Shown here piece by piece: positions 31,504 through 40,757 of a stretch of 64,000 bases of DNA. Position 1 is the first letter of the stretch; the number at the start of each line of letters is the position of its first letter. The position numbers and the translations under genes are program-made. Below the pieces are notes generated by a model. The model ran no database searches and had not been told where the DNA came from. It worked only from the letters and a program-made list of their open reading frames with translations. This stretch comes from Oceanisphaera avium (GTDB taxonomy: Bacteria > Pseudomonadota > Gammaproteobacteria > Enterobacterales > Aeromonadaceae): positions 2,706,501-2,770,500 of the forward strand of contig NZ_CP021376.1 in the NCBI RefSeq assembly GCF_002157875.1, written 5' to 3'.

Positions 31504-31572
31504 ACGCTGTACGTTTAGCGCCTTACGCCGTACGTTTAAGCAGATAAACATTATCTTTTTTTCGTACAGCGT
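31504..31572. repeat. 10-bp inverted repeat in the receptor-piuC gap
   Basis: ACGCTGTACG (31504-31513) is perfectly complementary to CGTACAGCGT (31563-31572), with 49 nt between. The interval holds a further CCGTACG copy of the motif. The function is unknown. It may fold into an extended 3'-UTR structure before the terminator. Confidence 0.4.
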
Positions 31573-31581
31573 ATAACGAAT

Positions 31582-31608
31582 AAAGCCCCTCGCGGGGCTT
31601 TATTGTTT
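31582..31608 (+). terminator. Rho-independent terminator between receptor and piuC
   Basis: AAAGCCCC pairs with GGGGCTTT around TCGC and is followed by ATTGTTT. It would reduce read-through into the hydroxylase gene, which begins only 16 nt later, so piuC may be expressed at a lower level than the receptor. Confidence 0.85.
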
Positions 31609-31623
31609 GAGGAGTGATTTTTT

Positions 31624-32304
31624 ATGATGTTGCACATTCCCAACATATTAACGCCAGAGCAAGTGGCCGAGTGCCGTAAGCTGTTACTTGCTGCAGACTG
31701 GCAAGATGGTAAGAGTACCGCCGGTTTTCAATCTATGATGGCTAAAGACAATTTACAGCTGCCAGAAGACTGCGATACCGCGCGCTACATAGGTGACATG
31801 ATCACTAGCGCCCTTGCTAAGCACCCGCTATTTATTGCTGCTGCTTTGCCGGCTAAAGTTTTTCCACCGTTATTTAATTGCTACCAAGGCGGGCAGTCAT
31901 TTGGTATCCACGTGGATAATTCGGTGCGCTTTAATAACGCCACCGGAGAGTCGATTCGTACCGATTTATCGGCAACGTTATTTTTTTGTGAGCCAGAGGA
32001 ATATGAAGGCGGCGAGTTAGTCGTCGAAGATAATTACGGCGCGCACAGCGTTAAGCTACCGGCTGGAGATTTAATTTTATACCCGTCCACCAGCTTGCAT
32101 CAGGTAACGGCAGTGACCCAAGGCGCGCGCATTAGCTCATTTTTTTGGATCCAGAGCATGGTGCGTGATGATGGCCAACGGACGTTATTATTTGATTTAG
32201 ACTCCAGCATTCAGCAAGTAAATCAACAATTAGGTACCGATAGCGAGACCAGCATTCAGCTAACCGGTGTCTATCATAATTTGTTGCGCCGCTGGGCCTT
32301 GTAG
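31624..32304 (+). CDS. piuC: PKHD-type hydroxylase PiuC (YbiX-like)
   Basis: This is an Fe(II)/2-oxoglutarate-dependent dioxygenase of 226 residues, the usual length. The metal-binding HxD is seen in FGIHVDNS and the distal His in STSLHQVT, with the 2-oxoglutarate Arg in [10 protein letters not shown]. Family members are found beside catecholate siderophore receptors and affect uptake of siderophore-drug conjugates, but the natural substrate is not settled. GAGGAGTG precedes the ATG. It lies directly downstream of the receptor gene and probably belongs to the same iron regulon. Confidence 0.93.
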   Translation: MMLHIPNILTPEQVAECRKLLLAADWQDGKSTAGFQSMMAKDNLQLPEDCDTARYIGDMITSALAKHPLFIAAALPAKVFPPLFNCYQGGQSFGIHVDNSVRFNNATGESIRTDLSATLFFCEPEEYEGGELVVEDNYGAHSVKLPAGDLILYPSTSLHQVTAVTQGARISSFFWIQSMVRDDGQRTLLFDLDSSIQQVNQQLGTDSETSIQLTGVYHNLLRRWAL

Positions 32305-32384
32305 CTTAGGTGGGGGAAGTGAATAGTGAGGTGAGCCCTTTTGCCTGCCATTTCTCTCCTTACGCCTTACATGAATTAAAATAA

Positions 32385-32420
32385 AAAAGCCGACCGCATT
32401 TAAAATGCGCTCGGCTTTAT
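32385..32420. terminator. Bidirectional terminator between piuC and xanP
   Basis: AAAGCCGA pairs with TCGGCTTT, and inside it CGCATT pairs with AATGCG, with a single C-C mismatch between the two stems. A-tracts and T-tracts flank it on both sides. It serves the convergent piuC and xanP genes. Confidence 0.88.
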
Positions 32421-32437
32421 CTTACAAACTAATTTAA

Positions 32438-33904
32438 TTAAGAATTAGCCATGGCCTTTTTTTGAGCCTTGTCTGCTTTTTCTTGCAAACGATAGGCTAA
32501 GTCTTCGGCTTGAGCTTCATCTTCTAAGGCTTTAGCTTCTGGGCTAAGCGGCATCACTAAGTTCAAAATAATGGCTACTATACCGCCGGCAGCCATGCCA
32601 GAGGAGAAGACGTTCTTCACCAAGCTTGGCATAAACTGCAAGATATCCGGTACCTGAGACACACCTAAACCAACACCAAATGAAATTGCCATAATAAACA
32701 GAGCACGTCTGTCTAAGCGCTCGCGAGATAAAATACGCACGCCCGCTGCGGCAATAGAGCCAAACATCACCAGGGTTGCCCCACCTAATACTGGCTCAGG
32801 GATGCGCTGCACTAAGGTACTAATGGCTGGGAACAAACCCATTAATACCAAGATGCCTGCCACGAAGAAACCCACGTAGCGACTGGCTACACCGGTCATT
32901 TGGATAACACCGTTATTTTGGCTAAAAGTAGAAACAGGGAAGGTATTAAATATTGAGGCCAAGGAGGAGTTAACACCATCACCCATGACACAGCCTTTAA
33001 TACGTTTCATATAAATAGGACCTGATACCGGCTCACCGGATACTTCAGAAGTGGCTGTGGTATCACCAATGCCCTCGAGTGCAGTAATTAAAAACACCAA
33101 TACGAGGGGAATAAAGAGCGAAGCATCAAAACCTAGCCCGTATTTCATCGGAATAGGTAAAGCGATGGCTGCTGTGTCAGTCACTACCGCCGGTGGTACC
33201 TTACCCATATACATGGCAAGTAGGGTGCCGGCAACCATGGCGACTAAAATGGAAGATAAGCGCACATAGGGGTTAGGTATGCAGTTCATGATAATAATGA
33301 TCAGCAATACGGTACCGGCTAGTGCTAAATTTTCTAAAGAGCCAAAGCTGCCATCGGCCATGGCGCCAAAACCGCCACCAATAGAGGTTAAGCCAATTTG
33401 AATGAGCGTTAAACCAATAAGAGTCACGATAATGCCACTCACTAGCGGTGAGATTATGCGACGAGCTAGGTGTAAAAAGCGCGATAAAATAATCTCGGTG
33501 GGCGCAGCTAACAGTGCAGTACCAAAAATGGCAGCCAGCATAGCTTCGGTGGTGACGCCCCCGTCTTTCATCGCTAAACCACTGGCGATAATGGGGCCTA
33601 AGAAGTTAAAGCTAGTCCCTTGAATCGACAGTAAGCCAGTCCCAATCGGACCAAAGCGTTTCATCTGAATGAAAGAAGCGATACCGGTAATAAACAACGA
33701 CATACTAATAATATGTGCCGTGTCTTGAGCCGGAATGCCCAATGTTTGGCAAATAATTAAGGGGGGCGTAATAACCGCCACAAACAAGGCTAACAAATGC
33801 TGGATTGCAGCAAATAACGCCTGCATCACTGGCGGTTTGTCGTGTAGCTTGTATACCAGTTCACTTTGGCTGAGCTGGGCTTGAGTGGGTGCTGATTGGC
33901 TCAT
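32438..33904 (-). CDS. xanP: Xanthine permease XanP (NCS2 family)
   Basis: This is an inner-membrane proton symporter for purines with about 14 membrane segments. From the ATG at 33904 it has 488 residues. The N-terminal half is very close to Escherichia coli XanP as I recall it ([32 protein letters not shown], the signature [14 protein letters not shown]). The conserved Glu motif [15 protein letters not shown] and the [19 protein letters not shown] segment are also present. Xanthine is the best substrate guess; urate cannot be excluded. No clear PurR site or purine riboswitch is visible upstream. Confidence 0.9.
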   Translation of the reverse strand: MSQSAPTQAQLSQSELVYKLHDKPPVMQALFAAIQHLLALFVAVITPPLIICQTLGIPAQDTAHIISMSLFITGIASFIQMKRFGPIGTGLLSIQGTSFNFLGPIIASGLAMKDGGVTTEAMLAAIFGTALLAAPTEIILSRFLHLARRIISPLVSGIIVTLIGLTLIQIGLTSIGGGFGAMADGSFGSLENLALAGTVLLIIIIMNCIPNPYVRLSSILVAMVAGTLLAMYMGKVPPAVVTDTAAIALPIPMKYGLGFDASLFIPLVLVFLITALEGIGDTTATSEVSGEPVSGPIYMKRIKGCVMGDGVNSSLASIFNTFPVSTFSQNNGVIQMTGVASRYVGFFVAGILVLMGLFPAISTLVQRIPEPVLGGATLVMFGSIAAAGVRILSRERLDRRALFIMAISFGVGLGVSQVPDILQFMPSLVKNVFSSGMAAGGIVAIILNLVMPLSPEAKALEDEAQAEDLAYRLQEKADKAQKKAMANS

Positions 33905-34317
33905 GATTTGTGCATTCCAAAAGTAAGTAGCAAGAAGGTAACGGCTTAGTGCCCCTGAATGCTTTTGCATCCGAAGCTATGTTTTCACATAAAGACTATT
34001 GCTGCAACAATGTTAATTTGTTGTATGTTGCTTGTTGTTATTTTACTTACTAGGCCTGCTCTGATGACGAGCGCGCATAGAGTAAGTGAGAAGACAGATT
34101 TAGACCAACTCAAAGCATGCATGTTTTACATCTTAATATGCCTTTTATTAATAGTTGTTGCGTTTGAGTCTCTGGCTTTGTGCTGAATCAATGCCTTAGC
34201 TGACCTAGACTTTATTAACTTAAGGTGAGGTTTCTTTAGTTAGGCTAATAAGAGTAAACTCGCTCTTTTGATGCCGCTTTTAAAAGACTGGCACGAGATG
34301 GTAAAAGGATCGATGCA
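33905..34317. other. Intergenic region between divergent xanP and yacL
   Basis: These 413 bp are AT-rich and hold no gene I can support. A 75-codon plus-strand frame (33959-34186) predicts two hydrophobic helices but has no Shine-Dalgarno and starts in the xanP leader, so I reject it. Promoters for xanP and yacL must lie here, but no element stands out. Confidence 0.5.
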
Positions 34318-34674
34318 GTGGAATTTGAATTTTTTCGTGACTTAAATGGCCAGCATAGAGCCCGTTTTTCCATGGGCCATGAAGTCATGGGCGCTTGGCT
34401 TACCGATGAAGTGACTGTGGTCGAGGCCAGCGAGTTATTGAGCGTAATTAAGCAGCTGGAAACTGGTGAACAGCAAGAAGTTAAAAGATCTTATGGTGAG
34501 TGCAGCTTGCTGTTAACTCCTGAAGAAGCTGAATTTAGCGCTCATGCCTTATCTTTTGACAGTGAGCTAGAAGAGGGCATGGTGTATTACGATGATGAGC
34601 TTTATGCCGGCTGCGGCTTGGATGACTTAGCTCGAGTGTTAGTGCAGTGGCGAGATTTTTGTACGAATAAGTAA
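34318..34674 (+). CDS. yacL: UPF0231 family protein YacL
   Basis: This 118-residue acidic cytoplasmic protein of unknown function matches YacL in its opening (EFEFFRDLNGQ), the SMGHEVMGAWL segment and the EEGMVYYDDELYAGCG region. In Escherichia coli yacL follows acnB, and here it is in the same neighbourhood, which supports the call. It starts at a GTG with AAAAGGAT about 7 nt upstream. No catalytic motif or membrane segment is visible. Confidence 0.9.
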   Translation: MEFEFFRDLNGQHRARFSMGHEVMGAWLTDEVTVVEASELLSVIKQLETGEQQEVKRSYGECSLLLTPEEAEFSAHALSFDSELEEGMVYYDDELYAGCGLDDLARVLVQWRDFCTNK

Positions 34675-34722
34675 GACACTGCGCCAAACTAAAGAAAGAG
34701 CGGAGTTGGTCTTTATGCTGTC

Positions 34723-34742
34723 ATCCTGACGTACGTTAGGAT
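34723..34742. repeat. REP-like palindrome
   Basis: ATCCTGACGTACGTTAGGAT is a nearly perfect 20-nt palindrome (one G-T type mismatch pair) in the 214-bp gap after yacL. The wider sequence GTCATCCTGACG resembles short dispersed palindromes common in gammaproteobacterial intergenic DNA. Copy number elsewhere cannot be judged from this window, and no second clear copy was seen here. Confidence 0.4.
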
Positions 34743-34888
34743 CTCGCTTTAAACCTTAGTAACTAAATCCCCTGTGCTACGCAAGACACGGAAAAGTGAA
34801 GTAAAAATAGTGATCTTAACGTAAGCACTAAGCGCCCAGCACCAAGCTCAACAAAAGACGGTAGTAGTCTTTCAGCTTGGCGCTTAAA

Positions 34889-35305
34889 TTAAAACTCTAC
34901 CTTTCCTCTGGCGCTTTTTATTTTACCGCGATAAGTTTTGCTATCGGTTCGCTTGCGCCTCGCGTTCTTACTGGGCTGAGTGGGGCGGCGTACTTTTACG
35001 GGCTTGCCTGCTAATTGCAATAAATTGACCAAGGCTTGCTTAGCAAAGTCTTTATTCATTAATTGGCTGCGCTGATTTTCTGAGCGGATCATAATCCAGC
35101 CCGACTCCAATACCCGATTATCCTTCATTTTCGCTAAAGCTAACTTATAGGTTGCTGGCAGGCTTGGACTGTTGGCGTAATTAAAGCGCAGCTGCACGGC
35201 AGAGTCGGTTTTATTAACGTGTTGTCCGCCTGGGCCGCTAGCGCGCATGGTGATAAATTCTAATTCATGCTCGGGAATAATGACGCGAGCAGAGATAGTG
35301 AGCAT
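34889..35305 (-). CDS. arfB: Alternative ribosome-rescue factor / peptidyl-tRNA hydrolase ArfB
   Basis: ArfB (YaeJ) releases peptides from ribosomes stalled on truncated mRNA. The 138-residue protein has the RF1-like GGQ motif in RASGPGGQHVNKTDSAVQL and a lysine/arginine-rich C-terminal tail (RRPTQPSKNARRKR onward) that inserts into the empty mRNA channel. It has no codon-recognition domains, which separates it from RF1 and RF2. AAGGAA lies 6 nt upstream of the ATG. Nested inverted repeats between about 34830 and 34885 follow its stop. Confidence 0.95.
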   Translation of the reverse strand: MLTISARVIIPEHELEFITMRASGPGGQHVNKTDSAVQLRFNYANSPSLPATYKLALAKMKDNRVLESGWIMIRSENQRSQLMNKDFAKQALVNLLQLAGKPVKVRRPTQPSKNARRKRTDSKTYRGKIKSARGKVEF

Positions 35306-35620
35306 TTAAGTTCCTTGTGGCTAAATAACAGACTGTATTTGTAGGTTTAGCCTGTTTATTACACTAGTGAAGGTAGGGCTATTTAAGCGCGTACCTTCTC
35401 TATGTTAACACATTCGTGTTCTTGTGAATTGCCGCGATTTTTTTAGGCGTAAGTAAGGTGAGGAATGATCTGGCGCAAGGTTTGGCGCGCTATTGTTGGC
35501 ACACTAGCAAACACGGTTGCGCATGAAACTCTTTATCATTTCGATGTGGATTGCTTCTTTAGGGCGCCCGAGTATACTCCTGAACATTAATTATTCTCAC
35601 TCAACAAATGGATGTTAAGC
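35306..35620. other. Intergenic region between arfB and fbpA
   Basis: These 315 bp separate two divergent genes. The only recognisable elements are the fbpA promoter and Fur-like operator at 35551-35599. The rest shows no gene or repeat. Confidence 0.55.
35551..35599 (+). promoter_or_regulatory. fbpABC promoter and candidate Fur box
   Basis: TTGCTT (35551-35556), a 16-nt spacer and TATACT (35573-35578) form a good sigma-70 promoter. Directly downstream, CATTAATTATTCTCA (35585-35599) reads on the other strand as TGAGAAT-A-ATTAATG. This matches about 10 of 14 positions of the Fur consensus TGATAAT-N-ATTATCA. A repressor there would block the start region, as expected for iron-repressed uptake genes. 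Confidence 0.65.
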
Positions 35621-36634
35621 ATGTCTACTAAGTTAGCGTTATCTGCCGCCGCCTTGCTAGTGGCCAGTGTGGCCGGCCAAGTGGTTGCCGAAGAAGTTAA
35701 TGTGTATTCAAACCGTCAAGATTTTCTAATCAAGCCCATTATCGATACCTTCACTGAAGAAACGGGGATTGATGTTAATGTGGTGTTTTTAAAAGATGGC
35801 ATGGCTGAACGTTTAGAGCGAGAAGGTCGTCTTTCACCTGCGGACTTATTACTTACTGTTGATATCAGCCGCTTAATGGAAGTGGTAGATAAAGACTTAA
35901 CTCAGCCCGTTGATAGCGAAATTTTAGAAAAGAGTGTGCCTGCTCAATACCGTGATGCAGATGGCCAGTGGTTTGCACTGACTACCCGCGCGCGCGCTAT
36001 TTATACTGCCAAAGACCGAGTGGGTAAGCGTGATGACATTACCTATGAAGAGCTAGCTGATCCTAAGTACAAAGGAAAGATTTGTACTCGCAGCGGCAAA
36101 CACCCTTATAATGTGGCGCTGATTTCCTCCATGATCGATGAACATGGCGAAGCCGAGACCAAGACCTGGTTACAAGGCGTAAAAGCTAATTTAGCACAAA
36201 AACCTCAAGGCGGTGACCGTGACCAGATCAAAGCGGTTAACGATGGGGTATGCGATTATGCACTGGGTAATAGCTATTACTATGGCGTGATGCTCAGTGA
36301 TGAAGCGCAGCGCGAAACAGCAGAAGGTGTATATATTAACTTCCCTAACCAAGCAGATCGCGGGACTCACGTTAACATTTCTGCGGTTGCCTTGGCTAAA
36401 CATGCTAAAAATAAAGACGCCGCGGTGAAGTTAATGGAGTTTTTGGTCAGTGATGAAGCGCAGCATCTTTATGCTTCTGCTAATCATGAATACCCTGTTA
36501 AAGACGGCGTTGAACCTTCTGAATTAGTTAAAGGTTGGGGTGATTTCGCTGCCGATAAACGCCCATTGGTTGATATAGCAACTCATGCTAAAACCGCAGT
36601 GCAATTGGTAGACGACGTTAAATTCGATCTATAA
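35621..36634 (+). CDS. fbpA: Iron(III) ABC transporter periplasmic binding protein FbpA
   Basis: This ferric-ion-binding protein has 337 residues from the ATG at 35621, which has GGAT about 7 nt upstream; an ATG three codons earlier (35612) is also possible. The signal peptide ends near VVAEE. The mature part begins VNVYSNRQDFLIKP, typical of the FbpA/AfuA/IdiA group, and the iron-ligand tyrosine pair is in LGNSYYYGVM. It heads the fbpABC operon and is followed by a hairpin, so binding protein should be made in excess over the membrane parts. Confidence 0.95.
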   Translation: MSTKLALSAAALLVASVAGQVVAEEVNVYSNRQDFLIKPIIDTFTEETGIDVNVVFLKDGMAERLEREGRLSPADLLLTVDISRLMEVVDKDLTQPVDSEILEKSVPAQYRDADGQWFALTTRARAIYTAKDRVGKRDDITYEELADPKYKGKICTRSGKHPYNVALISSMIDEHGEAETKTWLQGVKANLAQKPQGGDRDQIKAVNDGVCDYALGNSYYYGVMLSDEAQRETAEGVYINFPNQADRGTHVNISAVALAKHAKNKDAAVKLMEFLVSDEAQHLYASANHEYPVKDGVEPSELVKGWGDFAADKRPLVDIATHAKTAVQLVDDVKFDL

Positions 36635-36638
36635 AAAG

Positions 36639-36658
36639 ACGGGGCAAGGCCCCGTTTT
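36639..36658 (+). terminator. Attenuating hairpin between fbpA and fbpB
   Basis: ACGGGGC pairs with GCCCCGT around AAG and is followed by TTTT. It lies within the operon, 10 nt before fbpB. Partial termination or 3'-end protection would favour the binding protein, a pattern well known in ABC importer operons. Confidence 0.7.
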
Positions 36659-36667
36659 GAGTGTGCA

Positions 36668-38290
36668 ATGAAACGTACGAGTTGGACCGTCAGTAGCTGG
36701 GTGTTAGCCTTGCTGCTGACTTTGCCTATTATGGCGCTTATTTATGAGGCACTGTTGCCTACCGAAGATGTGTTTCGCCATCTCTGGGGATCTGTGCTGC
36801 CTACCTATATTAGCAATACCTTTAGGCTAGTAGTGGGCGTGATGCTGTTTAGCTTTCTTGCCGGCGTCCCCGCCGCTTGGCTAATGGCAATGTGTGAATT
36901 ACCGAGCAAGCGCTATCTACAATGGGCATTAATCTTGCCGCTCGCTATGCCCTCTTATATTGTCGCCTTCGTTTATACCGACTTATTAGATTTTTCAGGC
37001 CCTGTGCAAAGCACACTGCGGCACTGGTTTGGTTGGCAATCGGCAAGTGATTATTACTTTCCTGCAATTCGCACCCTTGGGGGGGCCGCTTTAGTGCTGG
37101 GCTTAGTGTTATTCCCCTATGTCTATTTATTAGCGCGCACCGCCTTTATGGAGCAATCGTTAAGCTTAGTCCAATCAAGTCGATTATTAGGTTGTAGCCC
37201 GTGGCAGAGCTTTAAACGTATTAGCTTGCCGCTAGCACGCCCGGCCATAGTGGTTGGCTTATCATTGGTGGCCATGGAAACACTGGCCGAATTTGGCACC
37301 GTGAATTTTTTTGCCGTTAACACTTTAACCACCGCCGTGTATGACACTTGGCTTGGTTATGGCAGCTTAAATGCAGCAGCCAAAATTTCCGCCATTATGC
37401 TGCTGGTGGTCATGCTGTTGCTTAGCCTAGAGCGTATGAGCCGTAAGCGCCAACAAGTGTTTCAAAAAAGCTTAGGCCAAGAGCAACATAGCGGTTATGT
37501 ATTAACGGGGTTAACCAAGTGGTGTGCCCTAGTTTTTTGTTGGAGCCTAGTCCTTTTAGGGTTTTTATTGCCCTTTGTTATCTTGTGTTATCACGCCATT
37601 CGCTACTTCGACAAAGCATGGAATAGCCGCTTCTTCGAATACAGTCTCAATAGCTTGCTGCTCTCTAGCGTAGTGGCAGGCTTGGCTTTAATGGTGGCAT
37701 TAGTGCTGGCCATGAGCCATCGCTTAACCGGCAAAACCTATACTCAAATTCCTAAGCGCTTGGCTTCCATGGGCTATGCCTTACCCGGAGCTGTGCTGGC
37801 GATTGGGGTATTAGTGCCACTAACCAGCTTAGATTTTGCTATTAATGATGCAGCACTTTGGCTTGGGCTCGCTGAGCCTGGACTAGTGTTTACCGGCACC
37901 ATGGCCGCCATTGCTTTTGGTTATTTGGTACGTTTTGGCGCCATGGCCATTGGCTCGGTGGAAAGTAGTTTAGGTAAAGTTTCACCCTCGCTTGATATGG
38001 TGAGTCAAACCATGGGTTATCGTCCCAGTGCCATTATGATGAAGGTGCATGTGCCGCTGATCCGAAAAGGTATTTTAGCAGGGGTATTGTTAGTCTTTAT
38101 CGAATGCATGAAAGAATTGCCGGCGGCTTTATTGTTACGCCCTTTTAATTTTCAAACGCTCGCTACGTATGTCTATCAATTTGTGTCTGACGAACAGCTG
38201 GAGTTAGGGGCCTTACCGGCCATCGTTATTGTGCTGGTAGGTTTAATTCCGCTTATTTTCTTAAACCGATCATTGGAGCAAACTCACTAA
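36668..38290 (+). CDS. fbpB: Iron(III) ABC transporter permease FbpB
   Basis: This is a large fused permease of 540 residues with two binding-protein-dependent transport domains in tandem, about 12 membrane segments in all. EAA-type loops are seen in each half (around SSRLLGCSPWQSFKRISLPLARP and SQTMGYRPSAIMMKVHVPLIRKG). This duplicated form is normal for FbpB-type systems, so one chain can supply both pore halves. Its stop overlaps the fbpC start (TAATG), which suggests translational coupling. Confidence 0.95.
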   Translation: MKRTSWTVSSWVLALLLTLPIMALIYEALLPTEDVFRHLWGSVLPTYISNTFRLVVGVMLFSFLAGVPAAWLMAMCELPSKRYLQWALILPLAMPSYIVAFVYTDLLDFSGPVQSTLRHWFGWQSASDYYFPAIRTLGGAALVLGLVLFPYVYLLARTAFMEQSLSLVQSSRLLGCSPWQSFKRISLPLARPAIVVGLSLVAMETLAEFGTVNFFAVNTLTTAVYDTWLGYGSLNAAAKISAIMLLVVMLLLSLERMSRKRQQVFQKSLGQEQHSGYVLTGLTKWCALVFCWSLVLLGFLLPFVILCYHAIRYFDKAWNSRFFEYSLNSLLLSSVVAGLALMVALVLAMSHRLTGKTYTQIPKRLASMGYALPGAVLAIGVLVPLTSLDFAINDAALWLGLAEPGLVFTGTMAAIAFGYLVRFGAMAIGSVESSLGKVSPSLDMVSQTMGYRPSAIMMKVHVPLIRKGILAGVLLVFIECMKELPAALLLRPFNFQTLATYVYQFVSDEQLELGALPAIVIVLVGLIPLIFLNRSLEQTH

Positions 38291-39351
38291 TGGCGGCACT
38301 CGAAGTTAGCGGCTTAAGCTGCAATTATCACGGCACGGCCGTATTAAACAATTTATCTTTGCAGGTACAAGAAAACGAAATTATGTGCCTACTGGGCGCC
38401 AGTGGCTGTGGGAAAACCACGCTATTAAAAGCCATTGCCGGTTTGCTGCCGATCAGTCAGGGTGAAATTGCCATTCATCAGCAGGTGATGAATGCACACC
38501 ATGTGGCCGTGGTGCCAGAAAAGCGCAATATCGGAATGATTTTCCAAGATTATGCGCTGTTTCCGCATTTAAACGTGGCGCAAAACATCGCCTTTGCGAT
38601 TCAAAATAAAGAGCCGAATAAGCGCCATGTCCAAGAGCGAGTTGAAGAGATGCTGGCGCTAGTCAATTTGTCAGACTTAGGTGATCGCCATCCCCATCAG
38701 CTGTCCGGTGGACAACAACAGCGAGTCGCGATTGCAAGAGCCATGATCGCTAAGCCGCAACTGATGCTACTTGATGAGCCGTTTTCAAATATTGATACCC
38801 AAGTACGCATGCGCTTGATCACCGAGATCCGCGAGCTCTTAAAAAGCCAAGGCATTAGCGCAATATTTGTGACTCATAGTAAAGAAGAAGCCTTTGCCTT
38901 TTCCGATCGCTTAGCGCTGTTTCGTGCCGGCCATATCGAGCAAGTAGGGCGACCACAAACTCTGTATCAACATCCGCAAAGTCGGTTTGTGGCAGATTTT
39001 TTAGGTTTAGCCAATTATGTGCCCGCAACTGTGATTGATGCCTACACGGTATTAACTGCGATGGGCACGGTGCGCAGCCAAGCCGCCTTGAATGCGCAAG
39101 TAGGCGCAAGTGGTCAGTTAATGTTACGACCGCGTCAAATTCAACTTTCTCTAACTGAGCAAGGTAATGGCAAGGTGGTAGAGCAGCAATTCTTAGGTAC
39201 TCATAGCCGCTGTGCCGTAGAGTGCCAAGGCTTGCGCTTAGAAGTGAGTACGAATGAGCTATTACCCGCAGTAAGCCAAGTGCATGTTAGTATTTTACCT
39301 CATGCACTCACTTTTTTTGCAGATAGCCAAGGACAGCGCGCCGTTGCTTAA
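38290..39351 (+). CDS. fbpC: Iron(III) ABC transporter ATP-binding protein FbpC
   Basis: This 353-residue ATPase powers FbpB. Walker A is GASGCGKTT, the ABC signature is LSGGQQQR, Walker B is [12 protein letters not shown] and the switch His is in FVTHSKEEA. The C-terminal 110 residues form a TOBE-like regulatory domain, as in FbpC and related importers. The last codons overlap the end of the convergent argR by 4 bp, an unusually tight tail-to-tail arrangement with no room for a terminator. Confidence 0.95.
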   Translation: MAALEVSGLSCNYHGTAVLNNLSLQVQENEIMCLLGASGCGKTTLLKAIAGLLPISQGEIAIHQQVMNAHHVAVVPEKRNIGMIFQDYALFPHLNVAQNIAFAIQNKEPNKRHVQERVEEMLALVNLSDLGDRHPHQLSGGQQQRVAIARAMIAKPQLMLLDEPFSNIDTQVRMRLITEIRELLKSQGISAIFVTHSKEEAFAFSDRLALFRAGHIEQVGRPQTLYQHPQSRFVADFLGLANYVPATVIDAYTVLTAMGTVRSQAALNAQVGASGQLMLRPRQIQLSLTEQGNGKVVEQQFLGTHSRCAVECQGLRLEVSTNELLPAVSQVHVSILPHALTFFADSQGQRAVA

Positions 39352-39812
39352 ACATATTGTTCAAATAAAGTGAGCACGCTTTGGTGCAAACTGGCGATGG
39401 GCGTGTCGTGGGTGGGAGTGATAAAGATGGTATCGTCACCGGCAATGGTACCAAGAATACCTTCAGCTTTGCCCAGTGAGTCTAGCATGCGGGCAATGAG
39501 CTGAGCCGCACCGGGGCTGGTATGAATAACAATTAACGCGCTGTTATGCCCCACATCTAACACTAAGTTTTTAAGCTGGCTGCTAGAAGTGGGCACGCCT
39601 AATTCTACGGGTAAACAATACACCATTTCCATTTTGGCGTTGCGAGTACGAACCGCGCCAAACTTGCTCAGCATACGAGATACTTTAGACTGGTTAATAT
39701 TTTCAAAGCCTGCGTCTTGCAATGCCGCTACTATCTCGGCCTGAGAACCAAAACGTTCCTCATTGAGTAAGGCCTTAAAGACTTTAATAAGGTGTTCTTG
39801 TTTTTCGTTCAT
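39348..39812 (-). CDS. argR: Arginine repressor ArgR
   Basis: ArgR is the arginine-dependent hexameric repressor of arginine synthesis and transport genes. The 154-residue length is close to the standard 156. The N-terminal winged helix-turn-helix ([30 protein letters not shown]) is followed by the C-terminal oligomerisation/arginine-binding domain with the [11 protein letters not shown] motif. It is divergent from artP, and two ARG boxes lie in the shared 166-bp region, so autoregulation and control of artPIQM are both likely. Confidence 0.96.
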   Translation of the reverse strand: MNEKQEHLIKVFKALLNEERFGSQAEIVAALQDAGFENINQSKVSRMLSKFGAVRTRNAKMEMVYCLPVELGVPTSSSQLKNLVLDVGHNSALIVIHTSPGAAQLIARMLDSLGKAEGILGTIAGDDTIFITPTHDTPIASLHQSVLTLFEQYV

Positions 39813-39868
39813 AGTGTGTAGCCAAATGAGCGGAGAATGAGCCGTATTGTCTATCTCTGCTCGCTAAT

Positions 39869-39907
39869 TATCAAGGATTAGTCATTTACACTGCATAATA
39901 ATGCAAA
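39869..39907. promoter_or_regulatory. Tandem ARG boxes between argR and artP
   Basis: ACTGCATAATAATGCAAA (39890-39907) matches the ArgR box consensus WNTGAATWWWWATTCANW at about 14 of 16 defined positions. A weaker box at 39869-39886 matches about 12 of 16. The two 18-bp sites are separated by exactly 3 bp, the spacing typical of ArgR operator pairs bound by one hexamer. Confidence 0.82.
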
Positions 39908-39978
39908 ATTAGCTTGCAATGTGGGTGTCGCAAAATAAAATTACTCATCTATTCTGACATTAAGCGTGGACATAGCAC

Positions 39979-40716
39979 ATGGGCATAGAATTCAATCATA
40001 TTTGTAAGTCCTGGGCTGGTCAGGAAATATTAAGTCAGGTTTCGCTTAGCTGTCCGCCGGGCGAGATTTTAGTGCTACTGGGGCCCAGTGGTGCCGGAAA
40101 AAGCTCGCTATTGCGGCTAATGAATTTATTAGATATTCCCGACTCGGGGCAATTGACCATTGCTGAGCAACACTTTAGCTTTCCAGATAACCACCTTGGG
40201 CGCTTAAGTAAGCGCGCACAATTACTGCGCGCTAAAGTGGGGATGGTATTTCAACAATATCATTTATGGCCCCACCTCACGGTTGAGCAAAATTTATTAG
40301 AAGCGCCGATTAAAGTACTAGGCATGAGCAAAAGTGCGGCGCAAGATAAGGCTCGCCAATTATTAGCACAATTAAAGCTAAGCGATAAAAGTGGCGCTTG
40401 GCCTAATGCGCTTTCTGGCGGACAGCAACAAAGAGTCGCTATAGCACGCGCCTTAATGATGACCCCCAAAGTCTTGTTATTTGATGAGCCCACGGCAGCC
40501 TTAGATCCCGAGATCACTAAAGAAGTGGCCGAGATTATTTTGCAACTAAGAAAAACCGGTATTACGCAAGTGGTGGTTACCCACGAAGTGGGCTTTGCGC
40601 GGCGAGTGGCCAGTAAAATAGCCTATCTTGAACAAGGGCGCTTAATTGAATATGGCGATGCCAGTTTATTGGATAGTCCAAAAACCCAGCGCTTTGCCGA
40701 GTTTTTAAAGCATTAA
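39979..40716 (+). CDS. artP: Arginine ABC transporter ATP-binding protein ArtP
   Basis: This 245-residue polar-amino-acid importer ATPase has Walker A GPSGAGKSS, ABC signature LSGGQQQR, Walker B VLLFDEPTAALDPE and the switch His in VVVTHEVGF. Gene order artP-artI-artQ-artM and the ARG boxes upstream identify it as the arginine system rather than a glutamine or histidine one. It is the first gene of a four-gene operon. Confidence 0.93.
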   Translation: MGIEFNHICKSWAGQEILSQVSLSCPPGEILVLLGPSGAGKSSLLRLMNLLDIPDSGQLTIAEQHFSFPDNHLGRLSKRAQLLRAKVGMVFQQYHLWPHLTVEQNLLEAPIKVLGMSKSAAQDKARQLLAQLKLSDKSGAWPNALSGGQQQRVAIARALMMTPKVLLFDEPTAALDPEITKEVAEIILQLRKTGITQVVVTHEVGFARRVASKIAYLEQGRLIEYGDASLLDSPKTQRFAEFLKH

Positions 40717-40757
40717 AGGCCCTTAGGGCGTGATAATCATAAAAAGGATAGCAACCG

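Noticed and set aside
33959..34186. 75-codon frame predicting two membrane helices between xanP and yacL
   Set aside because: No Shine-Dalgarno, it starts in the xanP leader, and the hydrophobic peptide could arise from AT-rich DNA.
34320..34674. yacL considered as an anti-phage or toxin-antitoxin component because it is small and acidic
   Set aside because: It matches the YacL family and sits in its usual acnB neighbourhood.
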